From the NCBI RefSeq assembly GCF_051014685.1, contig NC_135058.1:11720811-11784810 (forward strand): DNA of 64,000 nucleotides, read 5' to 3'. Each line of letters starts with the position of its first letter. Positions within the stretch are counted from its first letter, which is position 1. A program made the translations under genes and the position numbers. Of this stretch, positions 36,355 to 49,984 are shown piece by piece. This DNA is from Ptiloglossa arizonensis (taxonomy: Eukaryota > Arthropoda > Insecta > Hymenoptera > Colletidae). The notes beneath the pieces were generated by a model, which was not told the DNA's origin, made no database searches, and saw nothing but the letters and a program-made list of their open reading frames with translations.

Positions 36355-37618
36355 TTGTAAATCTCAAAATGTTTGCTTACAGCTGGTCTCGTGATATTTA
36401 TATCTATTGACAGATCGATTTCTCTACAATTTTTTCGTTTACATCGATTTCTGGAAAGTCCATCGTAGATCATCGTTTATTTTATCATTGACAGGGAAAG
36501 TGATCTATCCCTCTTCGTGGTCAATATGCTTACTCCACCCGCGTCAGCTTTAACACTGCAAAACCTGAACGAGGTTAGGTCTATAGACCCATCGGCACTC
36601 CCATCTGTACGGAATCGTTCACAGATGCGTGGATATGTGTGGAAAGAGAGCTCGGATCAGACCGGAGCGACCCGTTGAATAAAATTTTGTCGTCCTCGTG
36701 TCACTCCTGAGATTTATCTCTTACAAGATTTCACTTTTTCCATTTGAATAATTTTCCAAGTCGGAGAGAATCGAGACCATATTTACCGACTAAGGGTACA
36801 GAATCCCATTTGAATAGAATCACGAGGATTCAAAATTTTCAAGTATTCCATCGTAAACGCTTGGATAGTGTTTTTAATTCGATCTGAAAGAAGAACATTT
36901 CGCGCGTTACAATGGAACGTAGACAGTACACGGTATTTCTCCCGTTTCTGACACAAAGACTCGCAGAAGCACGACATTTGCATCGTTGTTAACAAAACCA
37001 TGCTGAAAGGAGCTCGTTCGATTACCATATATTTAGAATCTTATTCCAGAAATAATTTTCTTTGAACGAAAATATCGACTAATAATAGAAGACTATTCGT
37101 TTCGGTATTCTTGCAGCAGAAACGCAAATTTATTCGCACGAGCTTTAGACAAATAAACAATTATGAGAATTATCGCGTTCTCTGCCTTCTTACCCGTGTG
37201 ATTATTATTCATAGCGCCGGTCGTCTAGTTTCACCGATTCCATCGCGAAATACAAGACTAAATGTACAATCTGGACGAAACAATATAATTGTCTCGTGTG
37301 AACGAATCCGTGAGTCACCGTAGTTGCTTCCTCTTCTTGGATTACCCGGAAACGCGACCTTATAATTGTTCGAAGCGCTAAACCTCGCTATTGCGATGAC
37401 TGTCACGTTATCACCTAGATACAACTTTTCGTTACTTTACGAAAACTGTAAAATATCTGCACCACGCCTTCGAAACATCCCTTGTTTATACGTGAATCTC
37501 TACCATTAGATAACTATAATTATATTTAACGACCTAACGAAGATCGTTATCTTTCGTAGATATCGTACTCGAGCACCTGTATCGAGTAGGATATATCAGT
37601 AATAGCTGGTCGTGCTTC

Positions 37619-37634
37619 ATTTATTTATTTATTT
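37619..37634. repeat. (ATTT)4 microsatellite
   Basis: Four perfect ATTT units ending at TTTC. Confidence 0.9.
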
Positions 37635-38740
37635 CACAGAGAACGTATCCTCTGTTACACACGATCGTGTACAATTTTAGAACGTAGCTTTACCGATCGC
37701 GAGATAACAATTTCCGTAAATTCGACGATGAAACCCGATTAGTTCTCTGAATCTGAAAAATCAGGATCCATATGTTGCTTTAATTCACCGATTACTGCCG
37801 CGGGGTCTCCAAACGGATTTCGACATTTTTTACGAGCGAGCAAACGAATCCCTGGAAACGTAAGAAAACGTATAACGAGTTTTTATAGACGTCCGGAATG
37901 ATATTTTTCTTTGCCGTGTGAAATTGCTTTACGAGAGATTACGTCCGATACGAGTTGGCCGAAGTTCTCTCGCCGACGGTTGCCTGCAGTCAGGATTTTC
38001 TACTTTACAGCCCAGCCTGTTCGTGTTCCACGCTCACCACTGTATTTCGAACATTCAAAAACGCCAAACGCCTCTACCGACTGTGTATCCACGCGTTTCA
38101 ACGCTTTCGTTACGAAAACCATTAAGGGATCTGCCCGGTTCCGAGATAAAAGTGGTGTTTCTGCGTTCACTTCGAGTTTCTCAAAAACGTACAAGCGTAG
38201 GTAAATTAGTAAGAAAATAGAAGCAAATTTAGATTTTTCAAAATACTAAAAGGCACTCTATTGTTTCGTAAACGTGCGTTATAATATTATAACGAATATT
38301 TTACACTATCGTCCTTGGGATTAATTAAACATTCTACGATGTTCGGTAGCTTTATCTTTGGGTTATTTTTTAATTAAGTTTTTAATAAACTAGGTTTAGG
38401 TAATAGTATTTGTTAATTTGTCTTAAGAATCTTCTATATATTTTCTACGACGATAGCCAACAAGGAAAAGATGTCAAAATTTTACGAAAAATCAAGCTTC
38501 CATCTCTGGTAGGTTATTTCGCTCCGAATGATCGTTTCTTTTTATTTAAATACAGACGATAGTTAAGCTTCTGCAGATTTTCACGTTCGAAACGAGAGGC
38601 ACCCTCTTTCGACGTACAACTTCGATAAAATCGATCGTTGGTGCTTGAAAAAATTCACGACTAAGTACATCCGCGAAACTTCTCCGTTTTATAGTTCCTT
38701 TAAAAGAGAAAAAAATCTAAAAATTCAACTTTTATTTCTC

Positions 38741-38757
38741 AAAAAAAAAAAAAAAAA
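38741..38757. repeat. A17 homopolymer
   Basis: Run of 17 adenines followed by CGAAACC. It could be a relic poly(A) tail, but nothing recognisable precedes it. Confidence 0.9.
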
Positions 38758-39379
38758 CGAAACCGCGAGAAATCTACACGTCCTCTCGATAACCTCCCGA
38801 TAGAAAGAAGAAAAAAAAACAATGACAGAATGAAAGGACCACGGGTATAATACCGCGTCAGTTGCCCCCGTGGATCGACCTGTTCGATTTCAGCAGCGCG
38901 TTGAATGAGAACCGTAATTTCGCTGACGAGGCAACCGACGACGAATTACTCGAGTCCTTCCCGGTGACTCCCTCGGGAAACGAAACGGGGGAAAAAAAAA
39001 AAATAAAACTCGAATGCAAATTCCGATCGTTGCACGTACAGGGAAGTTTCTAATCTCGGGGCGATCCCGCTTCCACGAGCTTCGAGAATGCGCGGTTCGT
39101 CTAACTGCCCCGCGGGCGTTATCCGATAACTAACCGAAACGTGATTTCCATCGGGGGATGGTTTCTCGTTCTTGTTCCGCTTAACCGGTCAGAACGACGC
39201 TTCGAAGTTCATTAATACATAACCGTGTCCGTTCACACGTTCTGTAAGTGTCTCGTCGTTTATTTCAAATTTAACGCGATCAAATCTTTCCGAATCGCAA
39301 CCTTGGTATTAATTGCTCTTCGTTGCAAATTTTAGTTTCCCGTGTCTCTTCGTGACCGAACTGGCCCCGGTGGTTCGGT

Positions 39380-39790
39380 AATTCGCGATTAATAGGATAG
39401 ATGTTGAAAGAAATATTCCACTTAAATATAACAATAATCAACCTACGGGCTTTTTTAAGAAACATTGTCGGTGAAGAAGATCGACCATCCCATCTTGGGA
39501 TGTGTTTGAATCGTGGAGAAATAAGTGGGTCAGTATATCGGTTTTAATAGGTCACGATTAATAAAATCGATGATAAAGCAAGAATATTTTAATAATAACT
39601 AATACAATAGTGGACTTCCCTTGGCAAAGAATATCAATCATACCGGATGTGTTTATCATGGTGATGTAAGTGGGTCACCGTGTTTGTTCTAATAGGTTCG
39701 TCACGATTAATAGGATCGACGTTGAAACAAATATTCTATAATAATAACTGATACAACGGTAAACAAGCTACATGGTCGTTTAAGGAGCTC
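39380..39790. repeat. Diverged tandem repeat, about 150-170 bp unit, three copies
   Basis: The block GATTAATA(G/A)(G/A)AT followed by GTTGAAA-type and AATATT sequence occurs at 39387, 39556 and 39705. TAAGTGGGTCA occurs at 39522 and 39667, and CCCTTGG recurs near 39617 and 39790. Spacings of 169 and 149 bp with many indels indicate an old tandem duplication. No open frame runs through it. Confidence 0.65.
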
Positions 39791-40109
39791 CCTTGGGACG
39801 GAAGGTCGACAATCTCACCTTGATACGCGAAGGGTTAACAGTGTGGATCGCCAAACATCGCGCGCTCGCGAAAACGCACACAAAAGTTACGTATTGAGAA
39901 ACCTCGAGAAACCATGGTCGATAAACATCCCTCGATGGATTCCTATCGGGCTAAACCAGCGGTTAGCTCCCTTGCAAATCCGGAAATCGACGCGGTCCAG
40001 CCTGGGTCGTTCTAATGCCTGCGCGTATTATTTCCCACCAAATGTCACTGCCAGAACACGATAATCAATAACGGTTGGCATTCAGCTATATAATGTGGCC
40101 GGCCAATCG

Positions 40110-41050
40110 CCTGGAACGTCGAGCGATGTTTCTGCGAGGGACTGCCAAATCATCCGGGAAACCTTGACAAATCGATGGCCCTTTGGCGGGTCGCGGTCCG
40201 CCGCCATGAAAGTATCGGGGGATAAACGCGAGCGTGTGCACGGAGAACGAGGGGACGTACGTGTAGGAAATGCAGATGCGCAGGGGCACACCGCGTTAAT
40301 TACGGGGAAATTGATGACGAGATACCGAAAGAAAGGGAGGCGATGGGAACTGATCGAATTATGGACGATTTCGGCGACCAAAATTTTAATTAGAGGATTG
40401 TCATGTGGGTGCGCAGGAATTGCAAAAGTATAATTCGAACGGTTCGGTGGGGAACATCGTTCGGGAAATTTTGACAGGAAGCTTAATTATAGGAAAATTA
40501 ACGAGACAATACGGAATAAAGGAGAGTGGTGGAATTACGAGTGGTTTTGGCGATGAAAATTTTAATTAGAGGATTGTCCCGTAGGTGCGCAGGAATTGCA
40601 AAAGTACAGTTCGAAAGGTTCGGTGGGGAACATCGTTCGAGAAATTTTGACAGGAAGCTTAATTGTAGGGAAATTAACGAGGCAATATGTAATAAACGAG
40701 AGTGGTGGGATGTGGTGGAATTACGAGTGGTTTTGGCGACGAAATATTTTAATTAGGGGACTGTTACGTAGGTGCAGATGAATTGCAAAGGTACGATTGT
40801 TTACACGTTTCTGTGGACGAACGTCGAATTATTTTGCAAGTTTTGACAAATCGATAACCCTTTTGGTGGGTTGCGATCGTGCCTGGGAAAGTATTGGTGC
40901 AAGTAGCCGAGCGTGGGCGAGAGGGCGTGCAGGAAATGCAGATGCGCCGAAGGACGCGCCTTAATTGCAAGGAAATTGACTAGGCGATTTCGTAAAGGAA
41001 AGAAGCTTCGTGGACAGTGGTGAAATTTTCAGTGGGTCTCGAGAAATGAT
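40110..41050. repeat. Diverged tandem repeat with 176/187-bp core copies
   Basis: TTTTAATTAG(A/G)GGA starts at 40384, 40560 and 40747. It is followed in each by GTAGGTGCGCAGGAATTGC-like sequence and, in the first two, by GGTGGGGAACATCGTTCG and TTGACAGGAAGCTTAATT. The outer parts (near 40160 and 40840) share TTGACAAATCGAT, a GAAATGCAGATGCGC word and TTAATT...GGAAATTGA, so a longer unit embraces the short ones. Open frames crossing it exist only because the repeats share a stop-poor frame. I see no known mobile element in it. Confidence 0.75.
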
Positions 41051-41914
41051 AAAAGTAGAATTATTTAAATAAAATACAACGAGAAAGTTAGCAACGAGAT
41101 ATGGTAATCGATCAAAAACAAATGTAGTTCGTTCATGTATTATTGCACGAAAGTAGAAGCAAACTTTTTCAATCGTTGGACATATTTTTCGACAGCGATC
41201 TTCAATTTGTTCCACTTTTTTTCAACACTCCCTAGAAATCGAACTTTATCGATATTATCGTTACCATTGATCCGAGTTTCTGATACTTGAATGTACTCTC
41301 TTTCGATCTCGCTCGTCTCAATTTCTCGCGAATTCACCGAAATCGAATCGAGTTGCAGATTCCCGTGGAGTATTTCTCCTCGTCTATCGTTTAATTTCGA
41401 TTCTCCTTCGAACTTATCAAGATGGTCCATACACGAGCGATCTCTAATACGAATCGGCAACACGAGACGACGATCCAGCAAAAAACCTAGATACCGAGTC
41501 GAACGAACCCATTACTCGATCCAACGCGACAGGGTTAAACGTGTGTAAACACCGGAGATAAGGCGACGAGAGCGAAACGCCGGTGAGTACATACTCGTCG
41601 TTCGATCGCCCGGCACAGAAAAGGGTTGCACGATTCTGCGCCGCGATTACTCGGTTGGCAAGATTTCGATGAAGCCGCTCGATACAACCGAATCGAGAGA
41701 ACATTGATATTCACGCCTGATTAGATTGGGACAATGCGTCGAGGTGGAACACTTTGGGAATCGATGTACCGTACCGGTGCTGTTACATACACCGGTGCGC
41801 ATCCATAGCGACGATCCCGTCGGTGATGTACGCTTTGCGAAGTAAAATTACGAATAGAACCAGAGGGATCGTGTAATTGAGTTAAAAATAACCGGTGCTT
41901 CCGATTTTCCAAAC
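41051..41914. other. No recognisable gene
   Basis: The only open frame worth noting is on the minus strand, 41140-41430, 96 codons from an ATG, with a lysine-rich, helix-prone C-terminus (KKWNKLKIAVEKY). Frames of this length are expected by chance in about 28 kb of this composition, and no family is recognised. Confidence 0.6.
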
Positions 41915-42180
41915 CGTAAACGTAACATCCCTATAGTCGCTTAAAGTAATTAACACTTCAAGTTCGTTACGAGAAAATGAAAACCACAATATTTCGTACC
42001 GTAGGTAATATCGTACAATTACTTTGAAAAGTGCAACGCTTTTATTGAAACAACCGATGACGTTCATTTTCAAATTTTAAGCGAAACGTTACCGTACTCG
42101 ATCAAAATAATCAACCCCTTGTTCATCGAAGTTCTTTCGTTACGAGAAAGTGGGAACCGTAATACTTTATTAAAGTAAAG
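41915..42180. repeat. Weak tandem duplication, offset about 173 bp
   Basis: CGTTACGAGAAA occurs at 41965 and 42138. Both are preceded by an AAAC-GTAAC-type block and AAGTT, and followed by a GAAACC-like word and (T)AATA. The remainder is poorly conserved, so this is an old duplication at most. Confidence 0.45.
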
Positions 42181-45100
42181 ATAAATCGATTACTTCGATA
42201 CGTACGAAGATATTTTATTTCAATATTCCACGCATTGCAACGTTTCATCGCGACACGGTATTTCGATATCTGGTAAAATTAGACTAAATTGGATACCGAT
42301 CGAGAGTCGTACTCCAGATAGAGATGGTTACACGTTCGCGGGGAGGATTCGTATTTCGCGACAATCCGGTTCGATAAATTTCGCATCCCCGAACGCTACA
42401 GCATATCGAACGTACGATCGGAATTGTGCTTCGGCGAGTCAATAGATGGAATGGGTCAGACACGCGCGCCCTTTCGAAGCGAAGTAACTCAAGGCATTCT
42501 CGGAGGTTCCATCACCGTCGCACGAGAAGTCCTTTTTGCGCTTCGGCTGCTACCGGGAACGATCTCGTGCTACTCGCCGGGAACTACCCCTTTTTTACTT
42601 CTTATCGCTGATAGCGGCTGATCACGCCACGAGAGACAGGGCGTACCGTGAACGGCCCCCTTTTTTTCCTATCTTTTATATCCGCTTACGAAAACGGTTG
42701 CATTAATCCCCTTGCCCTAGAACCCTTACCCCGAGACCTCGAGAATAGTTAACACTTACAATTTATCGACATTCGACCGTAATTTTCTTTTCCTTTTTTC
42801 TTTTCCAATTCGTGTTTAAGAGTCTCGATGTCCCTAGGCAATCGCTTAGGTTCACGAATAGTAATAAATATTGTTGCAATATTAGTGGTACGTATCGTAT
42901 CCGTATCGATGCTAATGAATTATTCTTCGGGTCGATTACAATGTTTTTACTTCTTATAATTCTTGTGCATTGTTCGACCAAATTTAACTATTAATAATCT
43001 TTCGACAGAATATTCAATTCGCACAACATTGACTCACTCGTATTTTGTGCACTGGTATTGTACAAAATACAATACGCGAGATGGTGTTTCAACGGAATGT
43101 ATATTTCGAAGAATAACAATAGTCAGCGTAGAATATAGTCAGCGGTCGATTGAGCGGAATACAAGCTGGAAGTAACGATACCAACGATCGGAAGAGATAT
43201 AACGGTTAAGCGATACAGCAACGCTCCGATGTTCTGTTAGAGTTTGAGCATCGATGTACGCCCGTATAGTAATGAACTGGTTCTCCGGGTTGAGGAAATG
43301 CAATTTAGCTTAGGCTTTTAAGTTTAGAATGCTTCGTCTCGGGTAGCACAATGTTCACTGTAGTCATTATTTACGAATGAGGATCGCGCGTGAATCAGGA
43401 CGGGTACTCTACAATTTATACGTTAATAAAAGTCGATAAATTTGACCCGAATTGAACATTTTCACGGAATAAATGACAGAATCGATATTCTTTCGTATTT
43501 AACGTTGCTCGGTCATCGAATTATTTGATTTTTGAAATAACAATCAAAGTTTAATTAATATTCGAGTTTAATTCGCAACAAACTAAATTATTTCTGGACT
43601 CGACAGTATCGTGTGCGCGAAACGATTCGTTCAAAATATATGTGGTCAAAGTTTGAAACAACTGTGCTTGTGGATTTCTGAGTTGCAGTGAAAAACGCGG
43701 ACTAATTAAATAGAGTAATGATAAATCGCACGTTTAAATTTATAAGTACTTGGATACGCGTTATTTATTACGCATATTTGTCTGTAATTAATTAATAATT
43801 CATCGAAAATAGATTACCGGCACTGTTAACGACCGCGACCACTTAATCGACAATTTGTTCAAATTTTCGGTCAAACACGATAATTAAATACAACAAATAC
43901 ATTTATCGGTGAACCGATAAATACGGGAAATTAAAAATACGTTGTTTTATTAATATGTATCTGTTTGATTTATCATAAAATTCATTAATAATTTTGATAA
44001 ATATAAAATTACAAGAGAAGACCGATTTTAACGAGACAGGTTGAAAAATATATTACAATAAATGTAAATTGTGTCATTTAATATTCGACGATCACTAGGT
44101 AACGAATGGAAATAAACAATTACCGATCGAATAAACGCAAAATATCAATTCTTATTTAAAAAGTTCCAAGAATAATAATAATAAGAGCAACGTGTTTATT
44201 ACATATTTAGATATAAATATATAAAAGGACAGAAACGTGACAGATTAGTAGTACTGTAAAGGGCGAGAGTCAGTGATATGAGTTCGCTGCTATTAATCCT
44301 GAGGGATTTACATATACAACAAGAAACGTGCGACATTTCGTGTAGAGTAGTTTCTGAAAAATGTCGCTGGAACATTTTTAAAGGTTAAATACGGGGACAG
44401 AGACATAACGGAGACAGACAGTAATCGTAGCAATTTATTCAATTTAAACAAAATTTTCCGTAACCATTTCCTTTGCAATTGTTTTAAACGGAGTAGATTT
44501 TCTAGTAGCCCGGAGTGAATTAAAAAATTTGAAACAAAACGAGAATATAGTTCTACTTGTTCTCTGTATGGACAAATTTTTTTAAATACGTAAATTTTAA
44601 AAATGGTCGTACCAAAATTGTGTATTATTAGTGGCAAGGCGTTTATATATGCCATTATTAATTAGCGTACGCGACAGCTGCAAAATGTTGGACAATTGGA
44701 CAATGCGGAATTGTTTATAGTACGGTCGGTGGATTTCGGGAATTCTTTATCGACAGAATTAATTCTCGTAAATACTTCTCCGTCATTTGTCAGTACTATA
44801 ATTACGGTTGAAAGTTTCGCAATACTCGAACCTCGACAAGAGTTACGAAGAGATTAGACGTGTTGCGGAAACAGTGCAAAGGAAGCATCCAAACCCAGAG
44901 GTGGGTGAGTACATTTGCAGTAGTTGTTGGTAAAAGCGTTTGTCTAATACTTCAGGAATTTCGAACGCTCTTACGGAAGAGCAAACCGAAACTTCCAAGT
45001 GTAGTTTTACGCCATTGGAAGATCCAGACAACGATGTGGATTTCGATGAAAGCCCATGGATGAATAATAATTTCAATTCTTGATCGTAAAGCCACCGAAA

Positions 45101-48100
45101 ACAATTTTAAACTCGGTTCTTTATTCGATCGACCACTTACATTGCCATTATTTCATACATTATAAATTGCAAATTAATAGTAGCCCATAGTAAAATATTT
45201 CACTCTATAATTCACTTTCTAATGTTCATTAACCGAATAGAATTTTGGTTCACTTTTATTCATTATTCGAAACGTTTATTCAAACAAAAGTTCATCTTTG
45301 GTTTCTTCTTAATAAATATTCTCACATAAAATGCACGTTCTTGCAACACTGCAGATGCACCGCAAATAGTGCACTCGAGTCTAAGAGAGGTAATTTCGAT
45401 CCTTTATTCGAGGCTTCAATTTTACTCAAAAAAAAAGAAATTTATGCATATATTTTACCGTTAACATGAAATTGTGATACAATAGTAATACACCCGAACA
45501 TGAAACATCGTTAGAGCAGGTCTGTGATCTTTCACAGCGGTGTTCCATCTAGTTGGGAGCGCGAAAGCTACGTCATCGTGGTGCAGCTTGCTTACAAAGG
45601 GACGGGCGGTGTTATTGCATTAGCCTACGGTTGTGTCGCGATAATGAGCAATAAATTCTTATCGTCGTGTCACCGTAATGTGCGCAACCACTTTGCGGCC
45701 AGAAGAAATGCTTTGGAGCTATGTGGCGCGGGAGTATCGATATCCACGAATAAATTGTCCCGGTGGTCTCGTATTGCGATTGGCCGATACTGGAGGAAAT
45801 CGTTGATAAGTTCCGACATCGAAGTCGAATCTGAATACGTTACCGTGCATATTGATTGTCCATGATGATTAATGGGACGTTCACCGAGCATGCTCCACTG
45901 TAACTATAGCACTTGACAACCGAATGCAAATTAGGTTAACATGCCCTCGAAGATGAAGGATCGGGAGGAACCACCTGACAACATATATTGCATCTCGCCC
46001 AACATGGTAGCCAGGAATCTCGGTGGATCATTAAGATCCATCGTTGCAACGATGACAAGGCCTATTATCGCCCAGCGATCCCGATTTTTCATCGACGGGA
46101 CGACTTTACCAACGGGAAATTATGGTTTCGTCGAGGTGAAATATGTGGAGGAATTTTTCCACGTTCCGAGATCATTTCCGTGTTCGTGATATTTGTAGGT
46201 GGACTGTGCGAATTGGAAAATATACGACGGAAATTAATAGATTTACGTTAATCGAAGGCGTCCAGTTTAGTTTGGCGTGTCGTTCGAAAAAAGGAAAATG
46301 GATGCTTCGAAAATATATTCGAACGTAAATTTTGCACCGATGCGAATAGTAATGTATTTGACCCGTGTATGAATTACACTCGCACGAGTAATTTCGTGCT
46401 TTGAAATCGCGCGAATAGCTAAGAGTAAAATAATGTCTCTGATCATTGGTGCATAATTTATTTAACGACGATTACAATCGTAACGAAGACGTAAATATTT
46501 CCGATCTATTGTACGGTCATTTACGGACGGTTTAACGATGTATTTACAAAGAACAAAGTTTGAGATCGAACGTTAGTAACGAGCAATTTGCTGAGATTGT
46601 ATCGTTCACTTTTAGCGAACTCAATTAGTGAACGTGGCATAGAAAGTCGGATAAATATTGTCGACTCATTGTTGCAACGTGATGCATCAACAGTGAGCTA
46701 CTGCCTTCGTGTTTAATATTTTTTTTCGCAGCCCTTTGACGAAGCATTTATCGACCCAAGTTTACATAACTCAATAGTTTTCTTATTTTCACTCGTCGCA
46801 AACACTCGGAATAAGTTGAAAGTTTTTATAGGGCAAAAAAGAGAAGAGGGGAAGGAAGGAAATTTTATCCCAACATTTCTGAAGCATAATTTAAAAAAAT
46901 TTGTATGCGTAAATTGTAGGCGATGAACTTTCTAAATAATTCAGAAAAGTAAGTGAAATATTAAGAAAAGTCGTGTAGCAGTAACAATCAAATACATAAT
47001 AATTTTGAACTCTTTCTATTTCGTACATTTTTCGTACAGAAGCTTCATAGTGTAAAATTTGAAAAATATATTTAATTTTACATCACCCTAGAAATGTTCA
47101 AACGAATGTTTCTCTTTTTTTTTCTTCTTCGTCTCTGCCACACTAAACGTTCAACTTTCATTCGATTTTCTGAAATCTAGAAATTGAATCGTCTACAATT
47201 CCTGTAACGTGTTTCTGCTTCCTATACCCTGAGAACGTTTAAATGAATTTTACTTTTCCACGTGCACCAGGAACCGTTGGTATCAACACGACTGATTAAT
47301 ATTGAATGGAAAAAGCAAGAATTAGGTCGCTCCATTACAGCGTCGAATTCCATCATCGACGTGTACTCTGCAGTAAGTTTACTTATGAACTGCAAATTAG
47401 ATTGTACTCCGTTTAACGTCCCTTGTTCACCGAGTTATGGTTTTAAAAGTTCTGTTTGCTCAACTTACAACCACCTGCAAACGTAATAAATGTCTATCAC
47501 GGTTAACTGCGAACGATAATTGCACTAACTAGTTTCGAAGTACTCCCGAACAATATTGACTTATTTTACAACGAGTCGTTTCAGCGTTTTAATTAATGCT
47601 TCTGTAGATCCACCGGGTAATGCGTTACGGCCACTCGATCTTTACGGATACATAAAACTGAGAAATAGGAGGCTGTAAAAGCTTTCGAGTGAACTTTAAA
47701 TTATGCAATTGATTAAGCTCGTTTTCACGAAATTGCGTAATCCGATCGAACGTGTGTACAAGTTCGCGAGTGTTTCTCTTGCTTTTCGAACTTCTTCTCA
47801 CTTTATACAAATCAGGTATAACAAGGAAGAATGTTTGAGTATAATCTACGTTTCCTTCGAAGTGTGTCTTTGTTTAATATTGGAAAAATATAACCGTTCT
47901 TGCTTAAGTATTTCTAACGGATGAAAAGTAACGTTTCGATTGTATTATTCACGATTCTCTGTAAAAAGAGGTCGAAAGTACCGAAGTTAGCGCTACCGGT
48001 GTATTAAATAGTCGGACGGCAAGCGAATATTAAATAATTGGGTAAGAAATTCAGGAAACAACTTTTTCATTTATCATCTTCGAATAACCCGTTGTTTAAT

Positions 48101-49840
48101 AAGCGGAAGAATTTTTAATCCGAAGGAAAAGTGCGTTTAAAAGTTGAAATAAAATACCGAACTCTCTCTCTTGTTAGTTTTAATAAATCTTGGTAGTACG
48201 ATGACTTAAGCTTTCGCTAACAAGGCAAGATTCCCAACTCAATTACGAAACTTTCGGAAGACGTAGGAGGTATCCAGCTAAATAATACGCTACTTTTCTT
48301 TGCCGCCCGAATTCCCTTTCAAAAGGACAAAGTCAACTTTCCTAGAATACCGGTTAATTTCAAGTTTAATTTATTCCTATCGGTTAATCGCTTCGCTAAA
48401 CGGTTTTAGCTTCCAGTAGCGATCGGTCGGAATCTTTCGGCTCTTGTTCACCCTTTTGTCAGAATTTAACGTTCGTTTCTCGCGTTACCTGCGCGCTGCG
48501 ATATTTACGGAATAAATTACCGTTATTTACGCCATTCCCGCGCGACGCGTTGAATTTCGAAAATAGAATAGTAAACACGAACGGATTCGATTCACTCCCT
48601 CGGTTCTCTTATCCGGTGTGTCTCTCGATGTTTCGTCGATGAAATATTCAGTTTCGTTGGACGTGCATTCGTCCTACTTTTCGTACCAAGGAGACAGAGG
48701 TCTCGGTCGAATTCGTAGTCGCTTCCTCTTGCACTTTCTTCGCAGAGATGGGAGTAAGGCCGACGGGAGTAGGTATTCTCGACAGCGAAATGTGTCGAGA
48801 ACCGACTATTCGCGTGAAACGTTCGAGGCCGTTGGGCAAGCAAGATCTGTCCCGAGAACTCGATAGAGAAGCGACTCGTTCCGGCGACGTACACGATGGT
48901 TATTTGGCAGTAGCGACGTGACCGATGGCATATTCATTAATACGGATACGTATTGATGTGGCGAGCATTGGGTCGAGGCACCGAACAGGTAATCAAATTG
49001 TCCTTGGCATTACTAACTTACAAAAATTACCTTCTCTGAGACAGTGATCCACGTAAGAAGTCGGTCACAAATTTAAACTTACACGCGACGTTCGCAAAAT
49101 CTATCGAACAGATATTTAGAAAAATTTAAAAAATCGTAAATGTTAAATTGTACACACACAAAAGTAAAATATACCTAAAACGTGCACGCAGGTAAAAGAC
49201 GAGATGCAGCCGGTGTCAAATTAAAAGTGTTGTTAAATTTCACGACTCGTGTCTCAATCGTTCATATTTCGTCTGCTGAAAAGTTATCTCTCGAGGTATC
49301 AACTTACTTTAAGAGTCATCGAGTTGTACTATACGCTCGGAAAATTCGACTGAAGAAATATTTCGTCAAATTTTAAACTTAATACCAAATATTAGAAGGC
49401 GATTCGGAGTATTTAGGTGTCGATAAAAATAAAGTATTTCCAGCGTGTGAGGTAGAGTTAGAAGTGCTGTTTTTAAAACGTAACCTGAAACGTGTAATTC
49501 GATGTAACAATGCTTTCATAACTGTGTTTGAATCGATTCTGTAAAATATTGTATACGGTTGGCGGGCGATCCAATAACGCGAATGTGATTCTCTCACGCG
49601 AGTTCGTTAATCTTAAACGTTAGAAATTATGTATCGCTGCTATACCGCGGGAAACTTTCTTACGCGATCGTTGGTTGCACGCCTCGATCTCGTTAGGACT
49701 GCATCATCGAGATACCGTCGCGCGTGTCTGGCATAGTTGGCCGATGTTTTCGCGTTATCGCGAATTTGCCTTTCCGCGCGTAATTGCGCGCCAGGTGGCT
49801 CGCACTTCGAATATCGCGACACGTAAATCGCGCGGACCGT
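42181..49840. other. Long stretch without a recognisable gene
   Basis: AT-rich sequence with only short open frames. The longest is minus-strand 44308-44655 (115 codons from ATG, hydrophobic and basic, no family recognised). The interval 45520-46330 has overlapping frames on both strands: plus 45524-45865, plus 45941-46189, minus 45670-45891. The last reads WSMLGERPINHH, faintly like the C-terminal part of a Tc1/mariner-type transposase, but no catalytic region or terminal repeat is visible. A pair of opposite frames at 48592-48894 looks like a chance effect of CpG-rich composition. I can support no gene in this interval. Confidence 0.6.
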
Positions 49841-49844
49841 TTCG

Positions 49845-49904
49845 GTGCATCACGGTGCGCGTGCATCACGGTGCGCGTGCATCGCGGTGCGCGTGCATCG
49901 CGCT
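49845..49904. repeat. GC-rich minisatellite, 16-bp unit, 3.75 copies
   Basis: GTGCATCACGGTGCGC is repeated at 49845, 49861 and 49877 and begins a fourth time at 49893, with one A-to-G change in the later copies. Each unit carries GCGC and alternating purine-pyrimidine GCGCGTGC, unusual within AT-rich surroundings. Confidence 0.92.
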
Positions 49905-49984
49905 AGTTTCCGACTACGTGAGCTGGGTGCAACAGACCGAGTGTTTTTTTCCACGGGAAAAACGATCACGGTCGTAAGAAATCA

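Larger units (their letters stand above)
36355..39370. other. Unique flank next to the array, no recognisable gene
   Basis: AT-rich, CpG-rich sequence. Open frames are at most about 100 codons, overlap on both strands (for example 37911-38220) and resemble no family I know. It holds an (ATTT)4 run at 37619-37634, an A17 tract at 38741-38757, and a GC-richer patch around 38860-39120 without a clear exon. I see nothing else I can support here. Confidence 0.7.

Noticed and set aside
41140..41430. 96-codon minus-strand frame with a helix-prone lysine-rich end
   Set aside because: Several frames of this length are expected by chance in the flank, and no splice or promoter evidence supports it.
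45670..45930. Minus-strand frame reading WSMLGERPINHH as a Tc1/mariner transposase C-terminus
   Set aside because: The likeness is a few residues only. There is a stop just upstream, no DD(E/D) region and no terminal inverted repeats are visible, so it is too weak to annotate.
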